Notes under the pieces: model-generated
Databases searched by the model: none
Seen by the model: the letters and a program-made list of their open reading frames with translations, nothing else
What the model was told of the DNA's origin: nothing
Program-made: the position numbers and the translations under genes
Source of the DNA: Pseudoxanthomonas yeongjuensis
GTDB taxonomy: Bacteria > Pseudomonadota > Gammaproteobacteria > Xanthomonadales > Xanthomonadaceae
NCBI RefSeq assembly: GCF_010093345.1
Contig: NZ_PDWT01000012.1
Location: 1-64,000, forward strand
Length of the DNA stretch: 64,000 nucleotides
Direction: 5' to 3'
Part shown: positions 1-9,400 of the stretch, piece by piece
Numbering within the stretch: the first letter of the stretch is position 1
How the letters are laid out: each line of letters begins with the position of its first letter

Positions 1-20
1 CAGATCAGGGTGCGGGACAT
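1..20 (-). CDS. 5' end of a leftward gene, cut by the window edge
   Basis: Read on the minus strand, an ATG at 20-18 opens a frame beginning M-S-R-T-L-I and leaves the window at base 1. A GGAGG ribosome-binding site (bases 25-29) sits five bases upstream of it. Only six codons are visible, so no product can be named. The gene lies 111 bases downstream of the ABM-domain gene on the same strand and could belong to the same transcription unit. Confidence 0.45.
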
Positions 21-131
21 GGATCCTCCGGGTAGGTGGGAAAGTCGGGACAGGCGCGTCGACCGACGCGCTCGCCCCAGCGTACACCCCGCCAGCAATC
101 GGAAAAAGCCAAGGTTGTTCCCACGAATGCC

Positions 132-428
132 CTACGAGACTTCGTAATGCTCGACGGTCGGCTCGAATTCCAGCAGGAAGTCCACGTCCTCCCGGTAGTA
201 CTTCGCCTGCGCGATGTCGTTTCCGGCGAAGGCCGCGATCGCCTCGCGCGATTCCCAACGGGTGACGATCAGGTAATGGGTGATCGCGCCCACGGTGCGA
301 TGCAGGATGTCCACCGACAGATTGCCCGGGATCGCGCGATAGTCCGGCACCGCACGCGCCTGCAGGAAGGCGAGGTACGCTTCCGATTTCTCGGCAAGGG
401 TGACGCCACGCCAGAGCCTCGCGATCAC
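132..428 (-). CDS. Antibiotic biosynthesis monooxygenase (ABM)-domain-like small protein
   Basis: A 98-residue protein resembling the ferredoxin-like ABM fold, a family of small dimeric monooxygenases and stress proteins. What is seen: an opening strand (VIARLWRG), a helix rich in E/A, then HYLIVTRWESREAIAAFAG, the W-x-S/D-x-E-A-x-x-x-F pattern usual in ABM proteins, and an acidic tail. The frame is open further upstream, but the start chosen is GTG at 428 because AAGGAGAG lies a few bases before it and family similarity begins there. It is the third gene of a leftward trio (gap of 13 bases to the exported peptide gene) that faces the LysR gene. The substrate is unknown; it could equally be a non-enzymatic member of the fold. 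Confidence 0.72.
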   Translation of the reverse strand: MIARLWRGVTLAEKSEAYLAFLQARAVPDYRAIPGNLSVDILHRTVGAITHYLIVTRWESREAIAAFAGNDIAQAKYYREDVDFLLEFEPTVEHYEVS

Positions 429-441
429 GATCCTCTCCTTC

Positions 442-726
442 TCAGCAGCGGCAAGCCAACGAGGCCTGCAGTGCGAGTCCCGCCAGGAACAACGACTGGT
501 CGGCGGCGGCTGGACGCACGGTGACGGCCGGCAAGTCGACGATCCGGTTCGATCGGTAGTACGCGGCATCCGCGGCGGCTGGACGCACGCTGATCGCGGC
601 CAGGTCGACGACGCGGGGCAAAGCCGCGGCAACGGAGGGGGAAGGTTTTTCCACGCGCAAGGGAAGAACAATCGTCGCCGCCAGCAGCACGGCGGCGACC
701 GGGAAAAGAAGGCGCTTGCTGTTCAT
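442..726 (-). CDS. Small exported protein with two 15-residue repeats (unrecognised)
   Basis: I do not recognise this 94-residue protein. It starts MNSKRLLFPVAAVLLAATIV, which looks like a signal peptide or single membrane anchor (lysine/arginine, then a hydrophobic core). The middle holds two near-copies of a 15-residue unit, VVDLAAISVRPAAAD and IVDLPAVTVRPAAAD, separated by the short linker AAYYRSNR, and the end is Ala/Leu-rich with a terminal C-R-C. The ATG at 726 is preferred to an earlier in-frame start at 753 because the signal sequence begins there. It sits between an unrecognised 123-residue gene and the ABM-domain gene, probably co-transcribed. Function unknown. Confidence 0.6.
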   Translation of the reverse strand: MNSKRLLFPVAAVLLAATIVLPLRVEKPSPSVAAALPRVVDLAAISVRPAAADAAYYRSNRIVDLPAVTVRPAAADQSLFLAGLALQASLACRC

Positions 727-769
727 GGTGTCTGCTCCACGGGTTGGAACCACGTGGCCTGCCTGTCGG

Positions 770-1141
770 TCAGCAGGTCGCGCAGTGTTGCGGTTGCGGT
801 GCCTGGCGGCGCGCGCCGAACCGGTGCGTGCGGTCCTTCGGTTCGGCGAAGGTCTGCGGGAAGGGTTCGTCGAGGTCGTCGTTGTGGCCCGATGTCATCG
901 GCCGGCCGCCGAGGAACAACAGGTCCTCGTACAGGCTGAAGGTCTTCCGCTTCCGCGCCGGAGACGGCTCCGGGCGAACGTCGGACTGCGACGAAGGGCG
1001 CGCTGCCGGCGCATCTGCGCGTCCGTCCTGCCCGATGCGATCCAGGCTGGCCGGCGTGGCGATATTGCCCTCGATGAACATCATGCCGCGGCTGATGGCG
1101 CCCATTTCCCGCCACCAGGAGTTGTAGGTGCTGGTCTTCAT
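770..1141 (-). CDS. Conserved-looking small protein of unknown function
   Basis: A 123-residue protein that I cannot place in a family. It begins MKTSTYNSWWREMGAISRGM, is hydrophilic, and has a Pro/Ala/Ser-rich middle, a segment FSLYEDLLFLGGRPMTSGHND and a basic C-terminus ending C-A-T-C. No signal peptide or membrane segment is visible. The ATG at 1141 follows a GAGGAG ribosome-binding site; an upstream in-frame start at 1261 would overlap the divergent LysR gene and is rejected. It is the first gene of the leftward trio and is separated from the LysR regulator by 107 bases containing a LysR-type dyad, so it is the likely target of that regulator. Confidence 0.6.
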   Translation of the reverse strand: MKTSTYNSWWREMGAISRGMMFIEGNIATPASLDRIGQDGRADAPAARPSSQSDVRPEPSPARKRKTFSLYEDLLFLGGRPMTSGHNDDLDEPFPQTFAEPKDRTHRFGARRQAPQPQHCATC

Positions 1142-1167
1142 GGTGTGCTCCTCGCCGGCCCATCCGG

Positions 1168-1184
1168 CTTGAATGGCCGACAAG
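1168..1184. promoter_or_regulatory. Candidate LysR-type operator dyad
   Basis: The 17-base interrupted dyad CTTG-N9-CAAG also fits the T-N11-A core expected of LysR-type boxes. It lies in the 107-base gap between the divergent LysR gene and the leftward trio, where autoregulatory LysR sites are normally found. The assignment rests on position and symmetry only. Confidence 0.45.
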
Positions 1185-1248
1185 TTAGGCCCATCCTTGA
1201 GGCTGAAAAAGCGAAACTTCCGCAAACCAGACTTGAGGGAATCTAAAG

Positions 1249-2124
1249 ATGAGCCGACCACCGCTGGACCAGATCGACGCCTTCGTGATCGCCGCGCGGC
1301 TGGGCAACCTGACCCGCGCCGCCGAGGCCATGCACCTCACGGTCAGCGCCCTGAGCCATCGCATGCGCCTGCTGGAAGAACGCGTGGGCCAGCAATTGCT
1401 GGCGCGCGGTCCACGCGGGGTGGTGCTGACCCCGCAGGGCCAACGCCTGTTCGATGCAGTGGCCGAGCCGATCGATGCCATCGAACACGCCTTGCGCCGG
1501 CTCGGAACGCGCACAGGCAACGCGCTGACCCTGAGCCTGATCCCGTCGATGGGCACCGCCTGGCTGGTGCCGCGATTGTCGGGATTCCTGTCGCGGCATC
1601 CGGAACTGGGGCTGAGCCTGCAGTCGAGCACGCATGTGGTCGATTTCGAACGCGAGCCGGTCGATGCCGCGCTGCGTCTCGGCGGCGGCCAGTGGCCGGG
1701 AGTCACTTCGGAATTCCTGTTCGACGAATGGATCACGCCGGTGGCCAGCCCCGACTTCATCGCCAGGCACGGCAAGCCGTCGCTGGCGGCGATTTCGACC
1801 TTGCCGCTATTGGGCGATCCGGCCGACCGCTGGCGCGACTGGTTCGCCGCGTTCGGCGGCACCGCGCCGACGCGTTATGTCGCGGTGTTCGACGACACCG
1901 AAACCCTGCACCAGGCCGCGGCCCAGGGACTGGGCATCGCCCTGGCCCGGCAGACCCTGGCCCAGCCGTTGATCGCCAGCGGCCGCCTGGTCCCGCTCAC
2001 CCGCAAGCGGCTGAAGGCGGAATTCGCCCACTACCTGGTGTATCCCGAGCGCAGCCGGCAGCACCCGGGGTTCCAGACGTTGCGCGGCTGGTTGCTGGAG
2101 CAGGCGGAAGCCAAGCCTGTTTAG
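1249..2124 (+). CDS. LysR-family transcriptional regulator (GcvA-like)
   Basis: This 291-residue protein has the usual LysR length. Residues 9-60 form the winged helix-turn-helix (NLTRAAEAMHLTVSALSHRM, then LLEERVGQQLLARG). Residues 90-290 are a periplasmic-binding-protein-like effector domain, with SLIPSMGTAWLVPRLSGF typical of the GcvA/AmpR branch. It is divergent from the ABM-domain trio at 132-1141 and likely controls it, as LysR proteins commonly act on the adjacent divergent gene. The effector is not predictable. The start ATG follows GAGGGAATC. The downstream neighbour is convergent. Confidence 0.9.
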   Translation: MSRPPLDQIDAFVIAARLGNLTRAAEAMHLTVSALSHRMRLLEERVGQQLLARGPRGVVLTPQGQRLFDAVAEPIDAIEHALRRLGTRTGNALTLSLIPSMGTAWLVPRLSGFLSRHPELGLSLQSSTHVVDFEREPVDAALRLGGGQWPGVTSEFLFDEWITPVASPDFIARHGKPSLAAISTLPLLGDPADRWRDWFAAFGGTAPTRYVAVFDDTETLHQAAAQGLGIALARQTLAQPLIASGRLVPLTRKRLKAEFAHYLVYPERSRQHPGFQTLRGWLLEQAEAKPV

Positions 2125-2195
2125 GCTTCCGGTGTGGCCTTGCTTGCTTTTCCGAAGGCCAATTCAAACCATTCCGTGCTTCGGCTCCCCCTATC

Positions 2196-3416
2196 TCAAT
2201 TGCTGGAATACGGACCGGATATCGATTTCACCCGCATGGCTTCATCCGAATCATCGAGGACGAACACGCGATAGCTCGCACCGCCACGCTCGACGCGAAT
2301 GACCACGTGCCCTTGCGTGCTCGCCGCCTTCTCGATGTTGTAGGTGGTCTTGAACGTGGCAGCGGAGACGTTGGTGATGAAGATGTCGCGCGGTCCCGGC
2401 CAAGTGGCTGCGGACGTCATGCGCTGATACGTGTTGACCGCCGGATGGCCCTCGGCGCGCGCGCCGACCACGATCACGCGCGGTTGCAGCAGGCGCAGGA
2501 ACGGGGCGCTGTTCGCATCCCAACTGCCATGGTGGTTCGCCTTCATCGCATCGACCTTGCCGTTGGCTTGAGCCACCGCGGCCTCGACATTGTCGAGCGA
2601 CGGGTCGACCTCGATATCCTGCGCGGACAGATCGCCACCGCTGAAATAATCGAACGCGCCGTAACTGAGCTTGAAGGCGATGCTCAACGCGTTCTCTCCC
2701 GGAGCCTCTTCACGGCTGAAAACGGGGCGCGTTCGCGTGCCTTCACCCGTCCACACCCGGCCATTGGCATACACGTTGCGGATCGCGAACTGCGGATACG
2801 CGTTCGGCTCGTGCAGCAGCTTCAGTTGGTCGTTGCGGCCAGGCTGGAACTGTTCGACCTTCAACCCGCGATGCTTCGCTTGCCAATCGAGGAAACTGCG
2901 GTAATTGTCGATGGTGGGGTTCTTCAGCGGCGCCGGGTAGGCGTAATCCGGCCAGCCGCGATCGATCACGGTGCCGATGCGCAGGTGCTCGGCGACCTCG
3001 GTGATGCCGCTGAGCCGGTAGCCGTTCTTCGAGCGCGGCGAATCCTCCACGATCGCGCCCATGTGGTCGCCATGGAAGTGCGAAATCATCGCGTAGTCGA
3101 TTTGCCTGGCCGTGTCTTTTCCAGACGGCAACGGCAGCACCCGCTGCAGGTAACGGGCCACCCACTCGCCCGGTGCGCGCGAGGCGTCGGGCTTGGTTGG
3201 CAGCGAAAACGGCGGCCTCTCCACCGTCTTGCCGCTCATGTCCACCAGCAGGCTGGTGCCATCGGGCAGGATCAGCAGCGAGGACTCGCCGCGGCCGGTG
3301 TTGATGTGGTGGATGTCGAGTTCGCCTTGCCGCCATGCGGGCAGTGGCTGGCCGATGTCCTGCGCGTGCGCGTTGGCGGCCAGCAGCAGCGCGGCGAAAG
3401 ATATGGTTTTACGCAT
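2196..3416 (-). CDS. Exported metallo-beta-lactamase-fold hydrolase (ComEC C-domain-like)
   Basis: A 406-residue protein with a cleavable signal peptide (hydrophobic stretch ending A-N-A-H-A-Q around residue 19). The metal motif HFHGDH is at residues 113-118, and a later HHGSWD motif near residue 290 resembles the soluble hydrolase domain of ComEC/Rec2 proteins. Family members are dinuclear-zinc hydrolases acting on phosphodiesters, thioesters or nucleic acids; the substrate here is unknown. It starts 9 bases after the phosphoesterase gene and is the last gene of a leftward run with two other exported phosphoesterases and a TonB-dependent receptor. That context favours a phosphodiester or nucleic-acid substrate (inference). 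Confidence 0.8.
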   Translation of the reverse strand: MRKTISFAALLLAANAHAQDIGQPLPAWRQGELDIHHINTGRGESSLLILPDGTSLLVDMSGKTVERPPFSLPTKPDASRAPGEWVARYLQRVLPLPSGKDTARQIDYAMISHFHGDHMGAIVEDSPRSKNGYRLSGITEVAEHLRIGTVIDRGWPDYAYPAPLKNPTIDNYRSFLDWQAKHRGLKVEQFQPGRNDQLKLLHEPNAYPQFAIRNVYANGRVWTGEGTRTRPVFSREEAPGENALSIAFKLSYGAFDYFSGGDLSAQDIEVDPSLDNVEAAVAQANGKVDAMKANHHGSWDANSAPFLRLLQPRVIVVGARAEGHPAVNTYQRMTSAATWPGPRDIFITNVSAATFKTTYNIEKAASTQGHVVIRVERGGASYRVFVLDDSDEAMRVKSISGPYSSN

Positions 3417-3425
3417 CGGCGTCGC

Positions 3426-4742
3426 TCAGTCGCGCGTGTCGAAGCGCTGGTGGAAATCGCGCAGCGGCAAGCTGAATTCGTCGCGCTGCAGGAATTCCGC
3501 ATCGCCGATCCCGGCTTGCCCGTCCTGCCGCTTGTACCAGCTGGCGTACTGCTTCAATTCGGACGAGAACTTCTTGTAGTGCGTGGAATAGGTGCGCACC
3601 TCGATGCTCGGCTGCGCACCGTCGACCTTGAATTTCATCAGTCGCAGCCAACCGTCGCCGACGGCGTTGTTGTCGTCGGCGGAGGTGCGGCCGGCGTCTT
3701 TCGCGGTTTGCCATCGGCTCTGGTAATCGGCCATCACCTGATGCACCTCGAGGCCGTGCAGGTTTTCGGCGATGCTGTGGCCCTGGCCGCCGACATGACC
3801 GCTGAGCACGAGGAAAATCTGGTCGTGGCGGCCGAGGAATTCGTTCCACATCATCTGCGGGTTGTTGTCGCGATGGTCGAGGATGCTGTTGTCCGTATTC
3901 GAGGCGCGGATGAAATCGCCGTTGCGCTCGAGGTAGCCGTGGGTGGTGACGATGGTCGGCACACCCTTGTACTTCTCGATAATGCGTTCGGCCCAGGCCA
4001 GCGAGGCATCCGGCGCGTAGTACTGCAAGCCGATATGCAGGAAGCGGCATTGGCCGGCAACGAAGATCTGCGCGCTGTCGGCGCCGCCGTCGTTGGAAGC
4101 GACGTACCACGGTTGGCCATCGAAGAATTCCGACTGCGGCGAGAACGCGGAGCGGTAGCCGCTGAAACCGCCGACATGGCGGATACCGCCGCGCATCCTG
4201 CCGGTCTCCGGGTTCGGCTGCGGCGGATGCTCCGGGCTGGTCCACAGCGCGTCGTAATCGTGGTTGCCGGGAATCACCGAGAACGGCAGCTTCCCCTTGA
4301 GAGACCGAAAGCCCTTCACCACGCTCGGGATTTCCCATTCGAGCACCTTTTGCTTCTTCGGCGAATGCGCCACTTCACTGCCATTCGGATTCGGCATCCA
4401 CTTGAAGCCGCGCGCCTCGTGCTCCGGATCCATCCACTCCGAATAGTGCTGCCACAAATCGCCCAGATGGGTGGCGAACACGATTTCGCCGCCGCTGCTT
4501 TTCGCGTTTGCGGCGATCCAGCGCATCTGCTCGTAATACTGCTCGACCGCGTCGAACGGATAGCCTTCCGCCTTCTGGTGGCGGTAGTCCACGTAGTTCT
4601 GCGTGTCCGGGATCGCCGCGATGGTGAACTCGCCGCAATCACCGCGCTTCCATTGGTGCGGTTTCCATGGTTGCTTCGCTTCGTCCGCCAATACCGGCGT
4701 GGCAAGCAGGGCAATGGTGAGGCACAGGACTTGCGTTTTCAT
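3426..4742 (-). CDS. Exported calcineurin-like metallophosphoesterase
   Basis: A 438-residue protein with a signal peptide (MKTQVLCLTIALLATPVLA). The metallophosphoesterase signatures occur in order: IPDTQNY (44-50, D-x-Q instead of the commoner D-x-H), GDLW (94-97), PGNHDYD (158-164), VTTHG and SGHVGGQGH towards the C-terminus. Members hydrolyse phosphomono- or diesters with two metal ions. The start ATG is at 4742; an in-frame GTG at 4748 would overlap the PhoD stop codon as GTGA. Either way the gene is tightly coupled to phoD upstream and to the MBL-fold hydrolase downstream. Export and neighbours suggest periplasmic or extracellular phosphate-ester breakdown. The exact substrate is not evident. 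Confidence 0.82.
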   Translation of the reverse strand: MKTQVLCLTIALLATPVLADEAKQPWKPHQWKRGDCGEFTIAAIPDTQNYVDYRHQKAEGYPFDAVEQYYEQMRWIAANAKSSGGEIVFATHLGDLWQHYSEWMDPEHEARGFKWMPNPNGSEVAHSPKKQKVLEWEIPSVVKGFRSLKGKLPFSVIPGNHDYDALWTSPEHPPQPNPETGRMRGGIRHVGGFSGYRSAFSPQSEFFDGQPWYVASNDGGADSAQIFVAGQCRFLHIGLQYYAPDASLAWAERIIEKYKGVPTIVTTHGYLERNGDFIRASNTDNSILDHRDNNPQMMWNEFLGRHDQIFLVLSGHVGGQGHSIAENLHGLEVHQVMADYQSRWQTAKDAGRTSADDNNAVGDGWLRLMKFKVDGAQPSIEVRTYSTHYKKFSSELKQYASWYKRQDGQAGIGDAEFLQRDEFSLPLRDFHQRFDTRD

Positions 4743-4744
4743 GT

Positions 4745-6334
4745 TCACGCTTTATCGATCTCCGGTTTGCCGCGTTCCACGGCGAGTTTGGCCACGACCG
4801 ACTTCTTGCCCCCGGCTTCGGTGATCCTGTCGACGGCGATGACGCTGGTTTTCCATTCGTCGCGGCCAATGTCGAACACCTGGTAGCCGCGGCGATCGTT
4901 GAACAGTACGTTGTGCGGGTTCTCGGCCAGGACGTTCTCCCAGCCCTTTGGCATGTCGCTGCCGTCGCCGCCGGAGGCGATTGAAGTAGCGACGAATTCG
5001 GCCGCGACCGGCTTGCTGGTGAGATCGTTGGGGTCGCGCGGGATCACCCCGGCGTGGTGCTTGTGCACGTCGCCGGTGGCGACGATGACGTTGCCCTTGG
5101 CGCGCCGCTCGATCAGGTCGACCACGCGCGCGCGCGCTTGCGGATAACCGCTCCACGAATCGGTATTGATCGCGCCGGCGGCGCGATTTTCCGGATATCT
5201 GTACGGCATCATCATCACTTGCTGCGCAAGCAGGTGCCAGCCGAAGTCCTCCTTCAGGCCCTCGCCGAGCCAGGCTTCCTGCGCGTCGCCGATGATCTGC
5301 TCCGGGCCTTGTTCGTCCAGCGGACGACACGGCTTCCTGCCGATCATGCTCGGGTCGCAACGCTGCTTGCTGCGGTATTGGCGCGTGTCCATCAGGTGCA
5401 CGCGCAGCAGCCGGCCGTAGTCGATGCGGCGGAACATGCGGATGCCCTGCGCGGTCGGAAACTGCGCGCGGCGCACCGGCATGTTCTCGTACCAGGCCTG
5501 CATCGCCACGGCGCGGCGCAGCGCGAACACTTCCGGCGGCGCGCCGTCCTGGTCGTTTTCGCCAGCCCAGTTGTTGTCGAACTCGTGGTCGTCCCAGGTC
5601 ATCAGGAATGCGGCGGCCGCGTGCGCGGTCTGCAAATCCAGATCGGACTTGTACTGCGCATAGCGGCGGCGGTAATCGTTCAAGGTGTAGATTTCATCGC
5701 CCACGTGCTGGCGCGCCATCCTGTTGCCGGCCGCGTCGATCACGAACTTGTCGTCCTTGCCGCGGCCTTCGTAAATGTAGTCGCCGTAGTGGAAAACGGC
5801 ATCGAGCTCCGGTTCCTGGCTCAGGTGCCTGTAGGCGGTGTACAAGCCGGCTTCGTAGTGCTGGCACCCGGCCACGCCGATGCGCAGTTGCTTCGGCTTC
5901 TCGCCGATCGCCGGCGTGGTGCGCGCACGGCCGACCGGGCTGGGCGGCTGGCCTCCGGCACTGAAGCGATACCAGTACGGGCGCGACGGCTTCAAGCCAT
6001 CCACTTCGACGTGCACACTGTGGCCCAGCTCCGGGCGTGCGATGGCTTCACCCTTGCGCACGATCCGCCTGAAACCCGGGTCCTCGGCCACGTCCCATTG
6101 CACGGCCACGCCGAGCATCGGCATGCCGCCGTTTTCCTCCAGCGGTCGCGGCGCGAGCCGCGTCCAGATCACAAAGCCGTCGGCGGCCGGCTCACCGGAC
6201 GCTACGCCGAGCGCGAACGGGTACCCGCAGAACTCTGGCGCGGCCCACAGCCTGCCCGGCTGCAGCCCGGCGAACAGGACCAGCGAGCCGGCGCCGAGCA
6301 GGAACTTGCGACGATCAAGGGGGATCGGTTTCAT
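4745..6334 (-). CDS. phoD: PhoD-family alkaline phosphatase, Tat-exported
   Basis: A 529-residue enzyme of the PhoD family: Ca/Fe-dependent phosphomono/diesterases exported folded. The N-terminus DRRKFLLGAG with a following hydrophobic stretch is a twin-arginine signal. A PhoD N-terminal beta domain (about residues 37-140) precedes the catalytic domain, with GDYIYEG (184-190), TWDDHEFDNNW (246-256) and a C-terminal GDVHKHHAG metal motif. The length agrees with the family. It lies 69 bases downstream of the TonB-dependent receptor gene and overlaps or abuts the next phosphoesterase gene, so all four are probably one transcript under the FecI/FecR pair. It likely releases phosphate from organic esters taken up or met at the surface. 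Confidence 0.88.
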   Translation of the reverse strand: MKPIPLDRRKFLLGAGSLVLFAGLQPGRLWAAPEFCGYPFALGVASGEPAADGFVIWTRLAPRPLEENGGMPMLGVAVQWDVAEDPGFRRIVRKGEAIARPELGHSVHVEVDGLKPSRPYWYRFSAGGQPPSPVGRARTTPAIGEKPKQLRIGVAGCQHYEAGLYTAYRHLSQEPELDAVFHYGDYIYEGRGKDDKFVIDAAGNRMARQHVGDEIYTLNDYRRRYAQYKSDLDLQTAHAAAAFLMTWDDHEFDNNWAGENDQDGAPPEVFALRRAVAMQAWYENMPVRRAQFPTAQGIRMFRRIDYGRLLRVHLMDTRQYRSKQRCDPSMIGRKPCRPLDEQGPEQIIGDAQEAWLGEGLKEDFGWHLLAQQVMMMPYRYPENRAAGAINTDSWSGYPQARARVVDLIERRAKGNVIVATGDVHKHHAGVIPRDPNDLTSKPVAAEFVATSIASGGDGSDMPKGWENVLAENPHNVLFNDRRGYQVFDIGRDEWKTSVIAVDRITEAGGKKSVVAKLAVERGKPEIDKA

Positions 6335-6403
6335 GTGGATTCCTCGGGTTCTGGAAACCGGGACCGGGCGCGCCTTGCGAGGCGTCCGGCCGGTTGCGGC
6401 CGC

Positions 6404-9400
6404 TTAGAAGCGCACGCGGATGCCGACCGATGCGCGGCGGCCGCTGGTGATGTAGATCTGGCTGTGGTGGCCTTTTTCGCCCAGGCCGACCGGGCCGTTC
6501 GAGTACACGGTGTTGCGGTTCTGGTTGAAGAGGTTGTTGACGCTGAAGTACGCCTCCAGGCCGAACCAGTTGCCCTTGGTCTTCTTGACCAAGGTCCAGC
6601 CGCCGGACATGTTCACTTCGAGGTAGTCGTCGAACGGCTGTTCCTGGTAGGGCAACGTATACGCGCCGTTGCCGTTGTCGACCTTGACCGCGGCGGTCGG
6701 GCCGCGATCCTTTTCATCGCTCCATACGGTGTTGAGGTTCAAGCGCGCCGGACCGTACTTCCAGCCGAGGCCGAAGCTGGCGACCTGCTTGGCCACGCGC
6801 TCGAAGGTTTCCGATGGATTGGTGTGGGTGTAGGAACCGCGCACGGTCATCCCGCTCAATGCGCCGGGCAGGTAATCCATGGCGTGGTTGAACTCGAACT
6901 CGTAGCCGTTGATGCTGATGTCGCGGTCGCTGTTGGCCGTGGTGACGACCAGGTCGATCGGCTCGTCGCCGTCGTAGCCGAAGTCCCCCGGAGTCATTGT
7001 GGCGGTGCTGATCAGGTCCTTGATCCTGTTGTGGAACAGGCCGAAGGCGATCAGGCCCACCGGCTCGAAGTACTGCGTCGCGCGGATCGAGAAGTTGTCC
7101 GAGTATTCCGGCCTCAGGTTCATGTTCGGCGCGGTGAGCACATTGCCGTCCTCGGTGCCGTAGTCGACCGACCACACGCCGGCCAGATCGCCCACTTCCG
7201 GGCGCATGATGGTCTTGCTGTAGCCGGCGTGGATGTCGAGGCTGTCGGTGACGCTGTATTTGACCGAAGCGCTCGGGAAGAAGTCGCTGTAGCTGCTCTT
7301 GGTTTGCTTGCGTGGATTGCTCAGGTACTGGTACTTCAGGCCGTCGACGGTGGTGGCGCGGCCGGTGCTGGCGCTGACCGCATAGCCGGCGGCGCGCACG
7401 TCGTCGGCACTGAGCGGATCGAAGTCATGGCCGGTTTCATTGGTCTGTTCCCAGCGGATGCCCGCCTGCGCCTTCAGCTTGTCGGTGAGGTCCGCGGTAC
7501 CCATGAAGTACACGGAATTGATGTTCTCGTCGATCCTGTTCGCGTTGGCGATGTTGGCGTTGTACCACTGCGCCGCGGTTTCGCTGCGCACCCATTGCTC
7601 CGGGTTGGCCTGCATCATCTGGTAGATCCTGGCCAGGCTGTAGACGTACAGGTCGCCGCCGCCCAGGGTGTTGACGGTCATGCCGGATTCGCCGCTGTGC
7701 CATTGGTTGGCGCTCTGCACTTCGCGCAGGAATTCGGCATTGGTCAGCGGGCCGTTGTAGGTCCAGATGTTGGCGTCGGAGGTGTTGGCGTATTCGTAAT
7801 CGGCGAAAGTGGATTTGGCGCCGGTCTTCCAGGCCACCGCCACGTCGCCGATGTCCTGGTAGAACTCGAAGTTGAGCGCGCCGCCGCGGTAATCCAGCTC
7901 CGCGGCGCTGCCGCTGGTGGTACGGATGCTCGGCCGGCTGGAAGAACCCAGTGCGCCGCTGTAATTGGCCAGCGTCCACGCTTCCGGCAGCGCCCAGTCG
8001 ACGCCGTCGATCTGTTGGATGTCCCAGTCCTGGTGCATCCAGTCGCTGCGCGAGGCGCTGTAGTTGCCCTTCGCGCTCATGGTGTTGAGCAAGTTGGAAA
8101 CCTGGCCCTTCTTGCCGGAGGCGTAGCGGCTGTTGGAGCTGGCCGAAAACAGGTTTCCGTCCAGCTTGAAGTTCTCGTTCTGCCAGACGAAGCGCGGCAC
8201 GAAGTTGCGCGAATAGCCGATCTTGTAGGTGTAGTTGGCGGCCTGGGTCAGGGTGTCGGTGCCGGCCGGGTAATGCGTGACCCAATCCTTCGAGGGATCG
8301 CCTTCATGCGGATTGGCGGCGGTGGCGCGCCCGTTGGTGAAGGTCGGGATGACCTGGCTCGGGTCGATGTCGCCGCGGCTGACGCTGGCGGTCAGCGACA
8401 GGATCAATTCATCGGTGGCCTTGAAGTCCGCGCTGAGCGAAGCGACGCGGCGGTTGTACTCGCGGTCATAGCCTGTGGCGGCGATCTGCGTCACCGCATA
8501 CGGATCCGGGCTGGTGGCGGTAGCCACGTAGTTGCGGCTGGAGTTGATCTGCACCTGCTCGACCAGATTGGTGATGCTGCTGATGCCGGCGGCGATGCCG
8601 AGGCGGTTGTCGAAGAACACGTCCGAGTAATTGATGCTGCTGGACGGAAGCCACTTGGTGTCGTAGCCGCCTTCCATCCAGCCGGTTTTCCTGCTGTCCC
8701 ACAGGCCGGAATGCGTGGTGCCGCCGAGCGAAACGACGATTTTCCGGCCCTTGGCGTCGAAGGCGTTCCTGGTGCGGATGTCGATGGTGCCGGCCGGCGC
8801 GTTGGCGTCCATGTCGGCGCTGGTGGTCTTGTTGATGCTGATCGAATCCACGCCGGCCAGCGCCGACTGCTCGAAGCTGAAGGTGCGCGAGCTGGCCGAG
8901 TTGGCGTCGATGCCAGGCAGGCTCACGCCGTTGAGGGTCACGCCCGTGTACTTGGCCGGCAGGCCGCGCAGGCTGATGTTGCGCGGCGCATCGTCGGCGA
9001 CCACATCGAAATCCACGCCCGGCATGTACTTCAGGAATTCGCCCGGGTTGCCATCGCCGATTTCGCCGAAGGATTCGGCCGACAGCGTGTTGGTGACGTT
9101 CATCGACGCGCGCTGCTCCATGATCGCCCGCGCATCGCCTTCGCGCGCGCCGATCGAGGTCACGGTATCGAGCGTGGCGGCATCGGCATTGGCCAACTCG
9201 CCGCCGGAAACGAACAGTTCGACCACCGGCGCAGCGGTTTCGCCGGCGCGCACGTCGATGCTGCGGCTGGCGGTGATGAAGCCGGTGAACTCCACGCTCA
9301 ACTGCTGGCTTCCGGCCGGCACGTCGTTGATGCGGAATTCGCCGCGATCGGTGGACGTGGCGACCTGGCGACCGTTCAATTTGATGCGCGCGTTGCGCAG

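Noticed and set aside
2113-2151. Small hairpins at the LysR 3' end (AAGCCT-GTTT-AGGCTT and TGGCCTT/AAGGCCA)
   Set aside because: The first overlaps the stop codon and the second has a 13-base loop and no T-run; too weak to call a terminator.
1173-4886. 1237-codon plus-strand open frame
   Set aside because: It is antisense to the phosphoesterase and MBL genes and crosses the LysR gene out of frame. Its Arg/Ala-rich translation is typical of shadow frames in GC-rich DNA.
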